64,000 nucleotides of DNA from Erwinia_E haradaeae_F (GTDB lineage Bacteria; Pseudomonadota; Gammaproteobacteria; Enterobacterales; Enterobacteriaceae), in assembly GCF_900698855.1 (NCBI RefSeq), contig NZ_LR217698.1:248001-312000 (forward strand), given 5' to 3'. Numbering within the stretch: position 1 is the first letter of the stretch; every line of letters begins with the position of its first letter. Position numbers and translations under genes: made by a program. Under the pieces are notes generated by a model that was given only the letters and a program-made list of their open reading frames with translations, made no database searches and had not been told where the DNA came from. Shown piece by piece: positions 38,548 through 48,527 of this stretch.

Positions 38548-39432
38548 AAGAATTGTACCTAAAGCATGAAATTTACCTCTATATTGATATATAGAGGTTA
38601 TAGATTTTTTTAATGACTCGTATTATTTGATTGTTTACCATATATCTTTATGTTAATTTTTTTAGTAAAAATTATTTATTTTGAATAACAATTAGTTTTA
38701 TCTGTTAATATAGATAAAACTTTTCTACAGAAATATTTTAAAATTCAAGATATTATGTGTTAAAATAATATTTATTTAAATAGTATGTGCCTATGAGAAT
38801 ATATAGAAGATATTATGGTATTTTCTATAAATGTTTTTAGTTTTTTATGATAGTTTTAACATAAAAAAAGAATTAGTAATCGATGTATGATTCTATATTT
38901 TTTTAGTTAGGGTTACTAATAGGTAATAAATTTAGATTAGAGGTTTGTTTGTTTTGATTCTAGAATAGAATCTTTTGATATGTTTATACATTGCTAAGAT
39001 ATAAATTCTAGAGTACTGATAAATTTAATATTTTGGTTTTTCATGATTTATTGAGTTTTTAACTATATATTTGAACAAATATATTATCTAGTTATCGTAT
39101 TTTATAATGATTTCTTTCATGTTTTCAATGCTTCATTTTTAAAATTTAATTATCCCAAGTATTTTACAGTTATTCATTTTTTTAATTTTTTCAGTTTATT
39201 AGAGAGAAAGTATTTAATATAAATTGATCAATAATCTCTGTTTCTAATTTACTTATAAGTCACATAAATTTGAATTTTTTAGATAAGTTAGGTAATATTT
39301 TAATTGATTGTTTTATAAAATATTTCGATATATTCACTATAGCATGAATATATATAATTTTTTAATGATAAAAGATATAGTGTGAGTATATTTTTTATTC
39401 CTTTAGTCATTTCTTATATAAATTGATAATTT
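38548..39432. other. Desert between lolA and proS
   Basis: About 885 bp. Apart from the lolA terminator (38575-38612) I see only AT-rich DNA. rarA, the usual next gene, has left no trace I can read. Confidence 0.55.
38575..38612 (+). terminator. Terminator of lolA
   Basis: A perfect 10-bp stem (38575-38584 with 38589-38598), 4-nt loop, followed by TATAGATTTTTTT. It starts 28 bp after the lolA stop; the best-formed rho-independent terminator of the window. Confidence 0.9.
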
Positions 39433-41166
39433 ATGCGTACTACTCAATATCTTCTTTCTACTCTTAGAAATGAGCCTTCTGATTCTGAACTGGTCAGTCA
39501 TAACCTAATGTTGCGTGCTGGAATGATTCGGAAGTTAGCATCTGGATTATATATTTGGTTACCAACTGGTTTGCGTGTATTAAAAAAAGTGGAAAACATT
39601 ATACGTGAAGAGATGAATAATATTGGGGCATTAGAAATCTCTATGCCTATTGTGCAACCGGCTGATCTATGGAAAGAAAGTGGGCGCTGGGAAAACTATG
39701 GTTTAGAATTGCTTCGATTTTTTGATCGGAGCAATCGTTCTTTTGTCCTTGGTCCGACTAATGAGGAAGTAATAACAAATTTAATTCGATACGAGCTTAG
39801 TTCATACAAACAGTTACCACTGAACTTGTTCCAAATCCAAACTAAGTTTCGTGATGAAATACGTCCTCGGTTTGGAGTCATACGATCTCGTGAATTCTTA
39901 ATGAAAGATGGTTATTCATTTCATGCAACGCAGGATTCTCTTCAGGAGACTTATTCTGCTATGTATCATGCTTATAGTCATATTTTTAAGAGAATAGGTT
40001 TGAATTTTTGTGTGGTAGAGGCAGATTCTGGAAGAATTGGAGGTCAAATTTCTCATGAGTTCCATATTTTAGCTCAAAGTGGTGATAATTGCATTGCATT
40101 GTCTACCGAATCGGAGTATGCGGCCAATATAGACATTGCTGAAGCCATATCGACTTCTGGAAGTCGAAACTCTTCTACTAAAATCAAACGTGAATTTGAA
40201 ACAGAAGGAGTTACAAATATCAGAGATCTTGTTACTCAATTTGACCTTTCACTTACAGATGTAGTACAAACGATTATAGTACAAGCCTCTAAAGAAAGTA
40301 GTGCTAAATTTATTGCTCTTCTAGTTCGAGGGGATCATCAATTAAATATTATTAAAGCTGAAAGCATTGATATTGTTGCTAAACCATTGAGATTTGCAAG
40401 TGAAGAGGAACTTCGTGAACAGGTAGGTGTTAATTCTTTCTCATTAGGACCAGTTGGTCTTAAAATACCTATTATTGCTGATCGATCTGTGTCCTTGATG
40501 AATAATTTTATTACAGGGGCGAATATTGATGGATGGCATTTGAGCGGTATTAATTGGGAGCGAGATCTGCCAATACCACGTATTGAAGATATTCGTAACG
40601 TTGTCACAGGTGATATCAGTCCTGATGGGAAAGGTACTATTTTTATTAAACGTGGAATCGAGGTGGGTCATATTTTTCAGTTAGGTGAAAAATATTCACG
40701 GGCGTTAGATGTATGCATACAAGACAAAGATAGACAACGTCAGGTTGTCAGAATGGGTTGTTATGGTATTGGTATTAGTCGTTTGATAGCGGCTTCCATT
40801 GAACAAAGTCATGATGAGCGCGGTATTATATGGCCAACTGCTCTCTCTCCCTTTCAGATAGCAATTTTACCTATGAATATGCATAAATTAGATCGTATTA
40901 AAAATATAGCTGAGGATATATATAGTCAGTTATCTGCGCTAGGTATAGATGTAATTTTTGATGATAGGAAGGAAGGGATAGGTGTGATGTTTTCTGATAT
41001 GGAGCTAATTGGTATACCGCATCTTATTGTTATTAGTGAACGTCATCTTCGGAATTCAGAAGTTGAGTACCAATGTCGTCGTTCATATGAAAAACATATG
41101 ATAAAAATTAGTGATATTGTCCTTTACTTAATAGATTTGTTAAAAAAAGTATCTAGTTCTTATTAG
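39433..41166 (+). CDS. proS: Prolyl-tRNA synthetase
   Basis: ProS charges tRNA-Pro with proline. The 577-residue protein is of the bacterial type with an insertion (editing) domain, like E. coli (572). It begins MRTTQYLLSTLRNEPSDSELVSHNLMLRAGMIRKLASGLYIWLP; class II motif 2 is FRDEIRPRFGVIRSREFLMKDGYSFH (about 138-163). The editing INS domain spans about 230-400, motif 3 is GCYGIGISRLIAA (about 442-454), and an anticodon-binding domain follows. Its substrate tRNA-Pro(GGG) is at 20.1 kb. The stop codon lies inside a hairpin. Confidence 0.97.
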   Translation: MRTTQYLLSTLRNEPSDSELVSHNLMLRAGMIRKLASGLYIWLPTGLRVLKKVENIIREEMNNIGALEISMPIVQPADLWKESGRWENYGLELLRFFDRSNRSFVLGPTNEEVITNLIRYELSSYKQLPLNLFQIQTKFRDEIRPRFGVIRSREFLMKDGYSFHATQDSLQETYSAMYHAYSHIFKRIGLNFCVVEADSGRIGGQISHEFHILAQSGDNCIALSTESEYAANIDIAEAISTSGSRNSSTKIKREFETEGVTNIRDLVTQFDLSLTDVVQTIIVQASKESSAKFIALLVRGDHQLNIIKAESIDIVAKPLRFASEEELREQVGVNSFSLGPVGLKIPIIADRSVSLMNNFITGANIDGWHLSGINWERDLPIPRIEDIRNVVTGDISPDGKGTIFIKRGIEVGHIFQLGEKYSRALDVCIQDKDRQRQVVRMGCYGIGISRLIAASIEQSHDERGIIWPTALSPFQIAILPMNMHKLDRIKNIAEDIYSQLSALGIDVIFDDRKEGIGVMFSDMELIGIPHLIVISERHLRNSEVEYQCRRSYEKHMIKISDIVLYLIDLLKKVSSSY

Positions 41167-41193
41167 AACTAGCATATCTTTCATAAAGATATG
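41153..41193 (+). terminator. Tandem hairpins at the end of proS
   Basis: Two adjoining stems: 41153-41160 with 41165-41172 (8 bp, loop TATT, containing the proS stop codon) and 41173-41181 with 41185-41193 (9 bp). There is no long U-run. Together they probably form the 3' end of the proS mRNA. Confidence 0.6.
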
Positions 41194-41403
41194 GAAGCAT
41201 ATTATACATAATGTAATAAGTTAGAAATATATATACTTTTATTCGATAATGAACCAAATAAAACTAGACATACCATCTATGAAAATAGATTTAGATTACA
41301 CTATAATAGTGATATGCTAAACATATTGTTTGGCTAATTTTTATAATTATCATATTTTTTAATTTTTGTTTATTTTTATAATGCCTTCAATATAAAATCC
41401 ATG

Positions 41404-42069
41404 TTATTTTTTTATCATTAGATATTTTTTTCTGCAAAACAGATATAAGGAACCAATTAAACCAAAGAACATCATTGCTAAAGGCAAGATCATCATCAAA
41501 CATATTAGTTGATTAGCATAGGCATGAAATACCGGTGTTTGTCCGAACATAAATCCTATCATGATAAGAATTAATACCCAGAGAAATGAGCTAGTCCAGT
41601 TGAAGAATTGAAAACGCAAATGATTTAAACCAGATAACCCAGCTAGAACAGGTAAAATAGTACGGACAAATGCAATAAAACGTCCAAGAAATAATGCAGA
41701 TAATCCATATTGATGGAACATATTTTTAGATTTTTTATGATATTGAAGAGGAAGGTATGATAACCATTTTTTTACAGTATAAGTATTTCCTAGCCATCTG
41801 CCTTGAAGATAACTAACCCAGTATCCAAGACTAGCAGCAGTAGTCAGGATAAGTAAAGTAGTTACACAATTAATTGCTCCCTCAGCTATTAATGTACCCA
41901 CGAGAATTAATAAACTATCACCTGGTAAAAAAGATGTTGGAAGTAATCCATTTTCTAAAAATAAAATTAAAAATAAAACTAAATATAGGGTCCAAATAAG
42001 GGTAGGGTCTTCAAGGATAACGTAATCTTGTTTCCACAAGGCTTGAATGAGAGAGGTTAAGATACTCAT
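41404..42069 (-). CDS. yqjA: DedA-family membrane protein, YqjA type
   Basis: DedA proteins are inner-membrane transporters tied to proton motive force, envelope integrity and undecaprenyl phosphate or lipid recycling. The 221-residue product has the family motif FLENGLLPTSFLPGDSLLILVG (about residues 37-58), an amphipathic GRFIAFVRTILPVLAGLSGL segment with the conserved FxRxxxP arginine, and FNWTSSFLWVL, with about five membrane segments. In the last third (LIMIGFMFGQTPVF) it reads closer to YqjA than to the paralogue YghB. E. coli needs one of the two. It is convergent with proS. Confidence 0.88.
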   Translation of the reverse strand: MSILTSLIQALWKQDYVILEDPTLIWTLYLVLFLILFLENGLLPTSFLPGDSLLILVGTLIAEGAINCVTTLLILTTAASLGYWVSYLQGRWLGNTYTVKKWLSYLPLQYHKKSKNMFHQYGLSALFLGRFIAFVRTILPVLAGLSGLNHLRFQFFNWTSSFLWVLILIMIGFMFGQTPVFHAYANQLICLMMILPLAMMFFGLIGSLYLFCRKKYLMIKK

Positions 42070-42895
42070 TAGTTATATTAGCTCCACTAGACGATGTGAA
42101 TGCTTATCTATCTATTAGATATATAGATTGGATGTAATTCGTTGTATATTGTTTCAATTATATCTATTGTATAATCAAATCATATTTTTATTAGTTATTT
42201 TCATATTGTTCTTAATTGGTTGAATATGAATGTCACTACAATGACTGATTAGTTTTAATATTTTTAACTGATAAATCGTATTATTGTATCTGCTTATAGC
42301 ATGTTTTATATCTACTTCCTTAATATTCTTTTTTACATAGTAACAAGATAATGTTTTAATAATATATTTAGAATAGTAGTTATCAGCAATAGTTGACTAG
42401 ATTGGTAATTGTATTAATGAAAATTATATATTGGTTTCTTATATAATATAAGATAACACTATGTAGATAGTGCTATTTTAAAGAGGTGAATATACGAATA
42501 TAAATATTCTGATTTTACATATTTAATTAATTTTATCACAATATGATAAAGGATAGGTCTAGTCGATTTGTAAAAATTATAAGAATATAATAATCATTGA
42601 TTTTAAATTTCTTTGTTAAAATTAAATAAGAACGGATTGTTGAAATCATATGATCTAATATGTTTTATAACATAGGACAATTACAAGTAAGAACTTGCGA
42701 TTTACCTTTTTAGTGTTAATAAAATCACACTACTCCTAATTGGTTTGAGGTTCAGTCACTTAATATTAAGTTTGACATACTGTATTTATTTTAATAAATG
42801 TTAGATTGTAAATCTAATATCGTAATTATATAGACATATCTATACTCATATATTTTTTTAAGAGTTTATTCACAATGAAGTTTATTTTTTATTAG
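42070..42895. other. Desert between clpX and yqjA
   Basis: About 830 bp where E. coli has lon after clpX. I found no Lon or HupB remnant. A 7-bp dyad TTAGATT/AATCTAA lies near 42801-42817 and might serve as the clpX terminator. Confidence 0.5.
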
Positions 42896-44161
42896 TCATT
42901 CTTGGTCTTTTTCTTCTTTATATGAAAGAAGAGGTTCTTTTTTTCCTTCAACAACCAACTGGTCGATAATTACTTTTTCAATTGTATTTATGGATGGAAG
43001 GTCATACATGATGTTTAGTAATATATTTTCTACTATTGATCGAAGTCCTCTTGCTCCAGTTTTTCGTTCTATTGCTTTTCGTGCGATAGCCCAGAGAGAT
43101 TCTTCGAGGAATTCTAGTTTGACATTTTCCATATTAAATAATGCTTGATATTGTTTAGTGAGTGCATTTTTAGGTTCTCTCAGAATACCAACTAGCTCCT
43201 CTTCATTAAGGTTATCTAGTGTTGCTACTATTGGAAGACGACCAATAAATTCTGGAATTAGACCAAACGTAATAAGATCTTCTGGTTCGACTTGTGCGAT
43301 CAGATTATTTTCTGATATTTTTTCTGACTGCCCTGTTATCAATGCATTAAAACCTATTCCGATTCCAGTATCTACTCTTCTCGCTATTACTTTTTCTAGC
43401 CCTGAGAAAGCGCCTCCACAAATAAAAAGGATTTTAGAGGTATCCACACTTAAAAATTCTTGTTGTGGATGTTTTCGTCCTCCTTGTCGTGGCACAGATG
43501 CAATAGTTCCTTCAATTAGCTTTAGAAGGGCTTGTTGAACTCCTTCACCAGACACATCGCGAGTAATTGATGGATTATTTAATTTTCGAGATATTTTGTC
43601 AATTTCATCAATATATATAATTCCATATTGAGCCTTTTGTACGTTATAATCACATTTTTGTAGTAGTTTTTGAATAATATTTTCTACATCTTCGCCAACA
43701 TATCCTGCTTCAGTTAGAGTGGTAGCGTCTGATATGGCAAAAGGCACATCAAGTAGGCGTGCCATAGTTTCTGCTAATAATGTTTTACCCGTCCCTGTTG
43801 GACCAATAAGAAGAATATTGCTTTTTCCTAGTTCAATATGATTTGGTATTTTAGCATTACGAATGCGTTTATAGTGGTTATAAAGAGCTACTGAAAGTAC
43901 TTTTTTAGCTTTATCTTGTCCAATGACGTATTCATCGAGATGAATACGAATGCTATGTGGATTTGGAAGTATATGAGCTGGATCTGGTTCTGTTTGATCG
44001 CTTTTTTTGTCTTGATCGATCATATCATTACATAAATTAATGCATTCATTGCAGACATATACTGAAGGTCCTGCAATTAGTTTTTCTACTGTATATTGGC
44101 TTTTTCCGCAAAAGGAACAATGCAGGTTTTCACCTGAACCGTCTTTGTTTTTGTTGGTCAT
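42896..44161 (-). CDS. clpX: ClpXP protease, ATP-dependent unfoldase subunit
   Basis: ClpX recognises, unfolds and feeds proteins into ClpP. The 421-residue product (E. coli 424) has the N-terminal zinc-binding domain (CSFCGKSQ and CNECI, about residues 16-43), Walker A GPTGTGKT (about 119-126), pore loop GYVGEDVE, Walker B IIYIDEIDK, and the ClpP-docking IGF loop as GIGIGFNAL. Sensor 2 is GARGLRS. Every element needed for work with ClpP and SspB is present. It lies 120 bp after clpP, the usual order, but the following lon gene is gone. Confidence 0.98.
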   Translation of the reverse strand: MTNKNKDGSGENLHCSFCGKSQYTVEKLIAGPSVYVCNECINLCNDMIDQDKKSDQTEPDPAHILPNPHSIRIHLDEYVIGQDKAKKVLSVALYNHYKRIRNAKIPNHIELGKSNILLIGPTGTGKTLLAETMARLLDVPFAISDATTLTEAGYVGEDVENIIQKLLQKCDYNVQKAQYGIIYIDEIDKISRKLNNPSITRDVSGEGVQQALLKLIEGTIASVPRQGGRKHPQQEFLSVDTSKILFICGGAFSGLEKVIARRVDTGIGIGFNALITGQSEKISENNLIAQVEPEDLITFGLIPEFIGRLPIVATLDNLNEEELVGILREPKNALTKQYQALFNMENVKLEFLEESLWAIARKAIERKTGARGLRSIVENILLNIMYDLPSINTIEKVIIDQLVVEGKKEPLLSYKEEKDQE

Positions 44162-44281
44162 TATTCTTTCTCTATTATAATTTTCTATTGACTACAAGGT
44201 TAGAAATATATCTCTAGTTTAATATGTAGCAATTTTTTATAAAATAATAATTGTATACAATATGAATTGTAGTGTGATTTG

Positions 44282-44905
44282 TTAGGTGCGCTGAGAGAGA
44301 ATGGCATCGACTAAACCGTATGAAACTGATTCTTGAGAGGATAGAAATCGATCTCGATTAGTATCATTATCTATGGTTTCAACAGTTTGACCAGTGTGTT
44401 TTGCCATTAACTGGTTCATTATTTTTTTTGTTTTGATAATTTCGCGTGCATGAATATCAATATCAGAGGCTTGTCCTTGAAAACCACCTATGGGTTGATG
44501 AATCATCATTCGCGAATTGGTTAAACAATACCGTTTACCCTTTGTACCAGATGTAAGAAGTAGTGCTCCCATAGAACATGCTTGTCCTATGCAAATAGTT
44601 CTTATGTCTGGTTTAACAAATTGCATCGTATCATAAATCGACATTCCAGAAGTAATTACTCCACCAGGAGAATTGATATAAAGGTGAATATCTTTTTCTG
44701 GATTATCGGCTTCTAGAAAGAGAATTTGTGCCACAATTAAATTGGCCATATAATCTTCAATCGGTCCAGTAAGAAATATAATTCGCTCCTTTAGAAGGCG
44801 CGAATAAATATCGTATGCACGTTCTCCTTGAGAGGTTTTTTCAATGACTATTGGTATTAAAGTCATATAATCTATAGTACTCGCGTTGGTGTGACTATGT
44901 AACAC
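44282..44905 (-). CDS. clpP: ClpXP protease, proteolytic subunit
   Basis: ClpP forms the double-ring serine protease chamber. At 207 residues it has the E. coli length. The triad is visible: Ser in GQACSMGALLL, His in MMIHQPIGG and Asp in NDTNRDRF. The short N-terminal propeptide region (MLHSHTNASTIDYMT) precedes the mature-type LIPIVIEKTSQGERAYDIYSRLLKERIIFL. The ATG is preceded by a GGAGAT binding site. E. coli has tig upstream on the same strand; here only desert. Confidence 0.98.
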   Translation of the reverse strand: MLHSHTNASTIDYMTLIPIVIEKTSQGERAYDIYSRLLKERIIFLTGPIEDYMANLIVAQILFLEADNPEKDIHLYINSPGGVITSGMSIYDTMQFVKPDIRTICIGQACSMGALLLTSGTKGKRYCLTNSRMMIHQPIGGFQGQASDIDIHAREIIKTKKIMNQLMAKHTGQTVETIDNDTNRDRFLSSQESVSYGLVDAILSQRT

Positions 44906-45896
44906 AGTTATCTCCTAGTTTACTCTTGGGTAGTAATTAATTGATATTAGAGCTGTTTAGGATTTTAGAAATCTTCGATGAAAGTTTTGTGTTTAAATGT
45001 TAATAATTATAAGATTTCATATCTAGATGAGAATTATTTGGGGTCTTTCTTGGGTATTTCAAGGTTATCATAGAGTCTAATTACTTAAAGGAAGAAATTT
45101 TATGTTATATAATGATTTAAAATTATGTTGTTGGCAGAGAGTTTAAAACTCCTGATCATGAAGAGAAAAGTTTTTGCTTTTCATACCGGTATATTCCGAA
45201 AGAATAGTGATGTATTTTCAGAAGGAGGGTCATTTTATAAATAATGGATATATATAAGAACTGTGTATAAGTGATTCCTGTATATCGTTTAAGCATATTT
45301 ATTTTTAAATATTTGATTTAGTTCTTATTTCTTTCACTATTTTGCATAGGTATAGATCTGATAGAATATACATGATTAATCCATTAGATAAGAATCAATA
45401 TACTATTGATTTTCCCATTAGCAATAAATTAAGATAGATATTTTTAATTGTTTTTATGGAGTGAGCTAAACATTCTATTAGAATATGATTCATTTTAAAT
45501 ATTATTTAGAAAAATAAATAATTTTAGATACACAAATCTTTAATTTGGATCAAAAAGTAAATCTTATTAAGTTTTGATAATGGGAGGATCTTTATAAAAA
45601 TATATGATTAGTTTATATAGTATGTTAATACAAATATTATTATATATTTTTATGATAGCTGAACGGATTTATCAAAAAGAGAGAAGATTTTGATTAAAAA
45701 TATTATTTAACAATTCTATTGGTTTATTTTTAAAATATCGGAAATAGGACATGTTGCTTTTGTCTCCTTATTTATTTTATTTTATTTATATATTATCTAT
45801 AATGGTATTATTTTAAATTTATTCGTATGTTAGTTTTTCATATCTCTCTAATTTTTTGAACTAGGGCGTTTATTGTATCCCGATTTTTATTATTTA
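44906..45896. other. Desert between clpP and ubiA
   Basis: About 1 kb. The enterobacterial neighbour on the clpP side is tig, and on the ubiA side ubiC; I cannot align either. Divergent promoters for clpP and ubiA must lie here. Confidence 0.5.
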
Positions 45897-45917
45897 ATAT
45901 CCTATGGTATAGGATAT
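45897..45917 (+). promoter_or_regulatory. Hairpin directly before the ubiA ribosome-binding site
   Basis: A 9-bp perfect stem (45897-45905 with 45909-45917, 3-nt loop) ends three bases before GGAGAAGG (45921-45928), the ubiA ribosome-binding site. It could influence ubiA translation initiation, or be the end of a lost upstream gene. The role is inferred. Confidence 0.55.
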
Positions 45918-45939
45918 ATTGGAGAAGGAATTTTCATTA

Positions 45940-46803
45940 TTGAACTTTTCTTACAAAGTAACTAAGTTAGTAGCTTACTGTAGTTTAATTCGTGGTAATC
46001 AGCCTGTTGGATTACTTCTGTTACTATGGCCTACTTTATGGGCTTTATGGTTATCAGAGATGTCTTCTCCATCTTTTAGGGTTTTCCTTATTTTTATATT
46101 AGGTGTCTTTTCTATGCGTTCCGCTGGTTGTATAGTCAATGATCTTGTTGATTGGAAAATTGATAGTTGTATTAAACGTACATGTAAACGGCCTATCCCG
46201 AGTGGATTAGTATCAAAAAAAGAAGCAAAAATACTTTTTTTGTTTTTTGTCTTTTTGTCTTTTTCTCTAGTTTTGATGATGAATGAAAAAACGATTTTTT
46301 TGTCTTTTATTGGTTTATTTTTAACTCTAATTTATCCATTTATGAAGCGTTATACTAATTTACCACAGATGGTTTTAGGTATATCTTTTAGTTGGCCCAT
46401 TCCTATGGTGTGGGCAGAAGTTACCCAAAGTCTTCCGAAAATTTGTTGGTTATTGTTTTTAGCAAATATTTTTTGGGTAATGGTGTACGATACACAATAT
46501 GCTATGGTTGATCGATCTGATGACTTAAAAGTTGGTGTACGATCTTCGGCGATTTTATTTAATCGTTATGATAAATTGATTATTGGATGTTTACAATTAT
46601 CAGTATTAATCGTATTAATATTAATCGGATGGAAAATTCATTTAGCTAAGAGTTTTTATTATAGTATTTTTATTATTTTTTTATTGTTTATTTATCAGCA
46701 GATGCTAATAGCAGATCGTCATCCAGAAGATTGTTTTCAAGCGTTTCTTAATAATAACTGGGTTGGATTTGTTTTATTTCTTGGTATTTTTTTTGGTATA
46801 TAA
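45940..46803 (+). CDS. ubiA: 4-hydroxybenzoate octaprenyltransferase
   Basis: UbiA attaches the octaprenyl chain made by IspB to 4-hydroxybenzoate in the inner membrane. I choose the TTG at 45940. It lies 11 bp after an excellent GGAGAAGG site, and from it the distance to the conserved LIR.....G block equals E. coli (18 residues). An upstream in-frame TTG at 45919 would put the binding site inside the gene. The 287-residue protein has about eight membrane helices and both aspartate-rich motifs: NDLVDWKID (first) and DTQYAMVDRSDD (second). RPIPSG and YPFMKRYTNLPQ are intact. ubiC is not in the window. Confidence 0.94.
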   Translation: MNFSYKVTKLVAYCSLIRGNQPVGLLLLLWPTLWALWLSEMSSPSFRVFLIFILGVFSMRSAGCIVNDLVDWKIDSCIKRTCKRPIPSGLVSKKEAKILFLFFVFLSFSLVLMMNEKTIFLSFIGLFLTLIYPFMKRYTNLPQMVLGISFSWPIPMVWAEVTQSLPKICWLLFLANIFWVMVYDTQYAMVDRSDDLKVGVRSSAILFNRYDKLIIGCLQLSVLIVLILIGWKIHLAKSFYYSIFIIFLLFIYQQMLIADRHPEDCFQAFLNNNWVGFVLFLGIFFGI

Positions 46804-47402
46804 GTTAGAACATCTTAAATAAAATTATTATTTAAATGTTACATAGGAATTATTTAAATTAGGTATATTTTATAATTTTGCCTATATGGATTATTATAAA
46901 TAAATATTGGATTAGGTAAGAAACCACAGGGTTAACTGTAATGATATATCAAGCAGAGATTCTCTATGTATGAGATGGTTCCCATAATTTCGTATAGATA
47001 TTGTATCTAATACAATACAAATTGTATTTGAATTTATATCATGTATTATTACTGAGTTTGTTTAAAAAAATCTGTTAAAGATCCCAATAAAGCTATATTA
47101 AGGCTTAATTGGAATAATTAATTTTAACATTGTGAACTACAATAAAAAGGATTACAGATGTATTTTTAGATAAATTAATTTTTTATATTGAAACTATAAT
47201 TTGATAGTTTTTAAAAAAATATAAAAAATCATAATTGAACTGTTTACAATTAAAGAAAAGTTTGTATACCTGGATATTAATATAATTAAAGAGCGTATAG
47301 GTTGATTGTTAAATCTAAATCAGAACTATAAAGATTGTTAATAATAAATTATTAATCTTTTAATTAAGATGAAATTCTTTTTTAGATATAGAAGTTATTA
47401 AC
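46804..47402. other. Intergenic region ubiA-wabH
   Basis: About 600 bp between convergent genes, AT-rich, with no strong terminator or frame recognised. Confidence 0.55.
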
Positions 47403-48524
47403 TCATAGTTTATAGTTGATTTTAACTAGATTTAAATATTGTTTACAAATAGGAAGTAAGTCATATTTTATTAACTTTTGGATATTCAGTGGAGGTGGCG
47501 GAGAGAGATAGGTTTCTATCATTTTTTTTGCTAGAGAGTTAGAATTTAATTCTGTCAGCGCTCTATCTTCTCCGGCTTCTGTCAAAATTTCCTTTGGTCC
47601 TCCAGGACAGCATGTGCTAATGACAGGCGTTCCGCACAGTAATGCCTCTACAAGAACATTGCCAAAACCTTCGCTGTCTGAACTCAGAATTAGCATAACT
47701 GCATTTTTAATTAAAGGGTAAGGGTTGTCTTGAAATCCAGTGAGTATGACTTTATGTGAAATACTCAGTTGTTCTATTAGTTCTGTGATTTTTTTGACTT
47801 GTTTTTTGTTTCCTGTACCAACTAGAACAAGGAAAGCTGGTATATTTGATTGCGCATAAGCTTCAAGTAATCGATCATGACGCTTAGTTGGATGAAATCG
47901 TCCTACATGTATTAAGTATGGTTTTGGTGGTAGATTACAATGTTTATTAGACTGATTAAGAATGTAACTAATGTTAAATGGATTATGAATTATAGCTAGT
48001 TGATTAGGTAAAATAGAGAAATTGTATATTAAATCTTCTTCGATAGCTTTAGAGACTGCTAAAATATTTTTTCCTTGATATACTTTCATAATTTTTCTTT
48101 TTTTGATCCATCGACTAAGTCCATGTCGATGGTTTAAATAAGATGTTGATAGCATACTATGCACACAGTACCATATTTTTTTACCAGAAAGTAAATTAGC
48201 AGAGGATACTATACGGTCAGTGTGGTGTAAATGGGAAAAAATTAAGTCGAACTGGCCTTCATTCTGTTCTTTTTTTTGAATAATTTGTCTGAGCTGGTAT
48301 GCTTGTTGTTGAGATTTCGTTAAGAATCTTAGCCAAGAAAAGGGATGATTTAAAGTTTCCAAAACTTGATATCCGATTCCGATAGGAATCGGATAGTAAC
48401 AAATATTGCGTAATGATAAGAGACTAATCTCATGTCCTAATATTCTCATTCCTTGACACAGGGTGAGAACGACTTTCTCCGCTCCTCCACCTGGAAGGCC
48501 ATCAATAATCATTAGAATGCGCAT
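47403..48524 (-). CDS. wabH: LPS core glycosyltransferase, WabH type (GT4)
   Basis: This is a GT-B, family 4 glycosyltransferase. The 373-residue product starts MRILMIIDGLPGGGAEKVVLTL, with the glycine-rich GGGAE loop of the acceptor domain. In the donor-binding half it has HVGRFHPTKRHDRLLEAYA (about 195-213), GTGNKK and the EX7E signature SEGFGNVLVEALLCGTPVIST (about 283-303). The N-terminus and its pairing with wabG suggest Klebsiella/Serratia WabH, which extends the outer core, but the exact sugar transferred cannot be read from sequence. It starts 3 bp after the wabG stop, so the two are one operon. Confidence 0.72.
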   Translation of the reverse strand: MRILMIIDGLPGGGAEKVVLTLCQGMRILGHEISLLSLRNICYYPIPIGIGYQVLETLNHPFSWLRFLTKSQQQAYQLRQIIQKKEQNEGQFDLIFSHLHHTDRIVSSANLLSGKKIWYCVHSMLSTSYLNHRHGLSRWIKKRKIMKVYQGKNILAVSKAIEEDLIYNFSILPNQLAIIHNPFNISYILNQSNKHCNLPPKPYLIHVGRFHPTKRHDRLLEAYAQSNIPAFLVLVGTGNKKQVKKITELIEQLSISHKVILTGFQDNPYPLIKNAVMLILSSDSEGFGNVLVEALLCGTPVISTCCPGGPKEILTEAGEDRALTELNSNSLAKKMIETYLSPPPPLNIQKLIKYDLLPICKQYLNLVKINYKL

Positions 48525-48527
48525 AAG

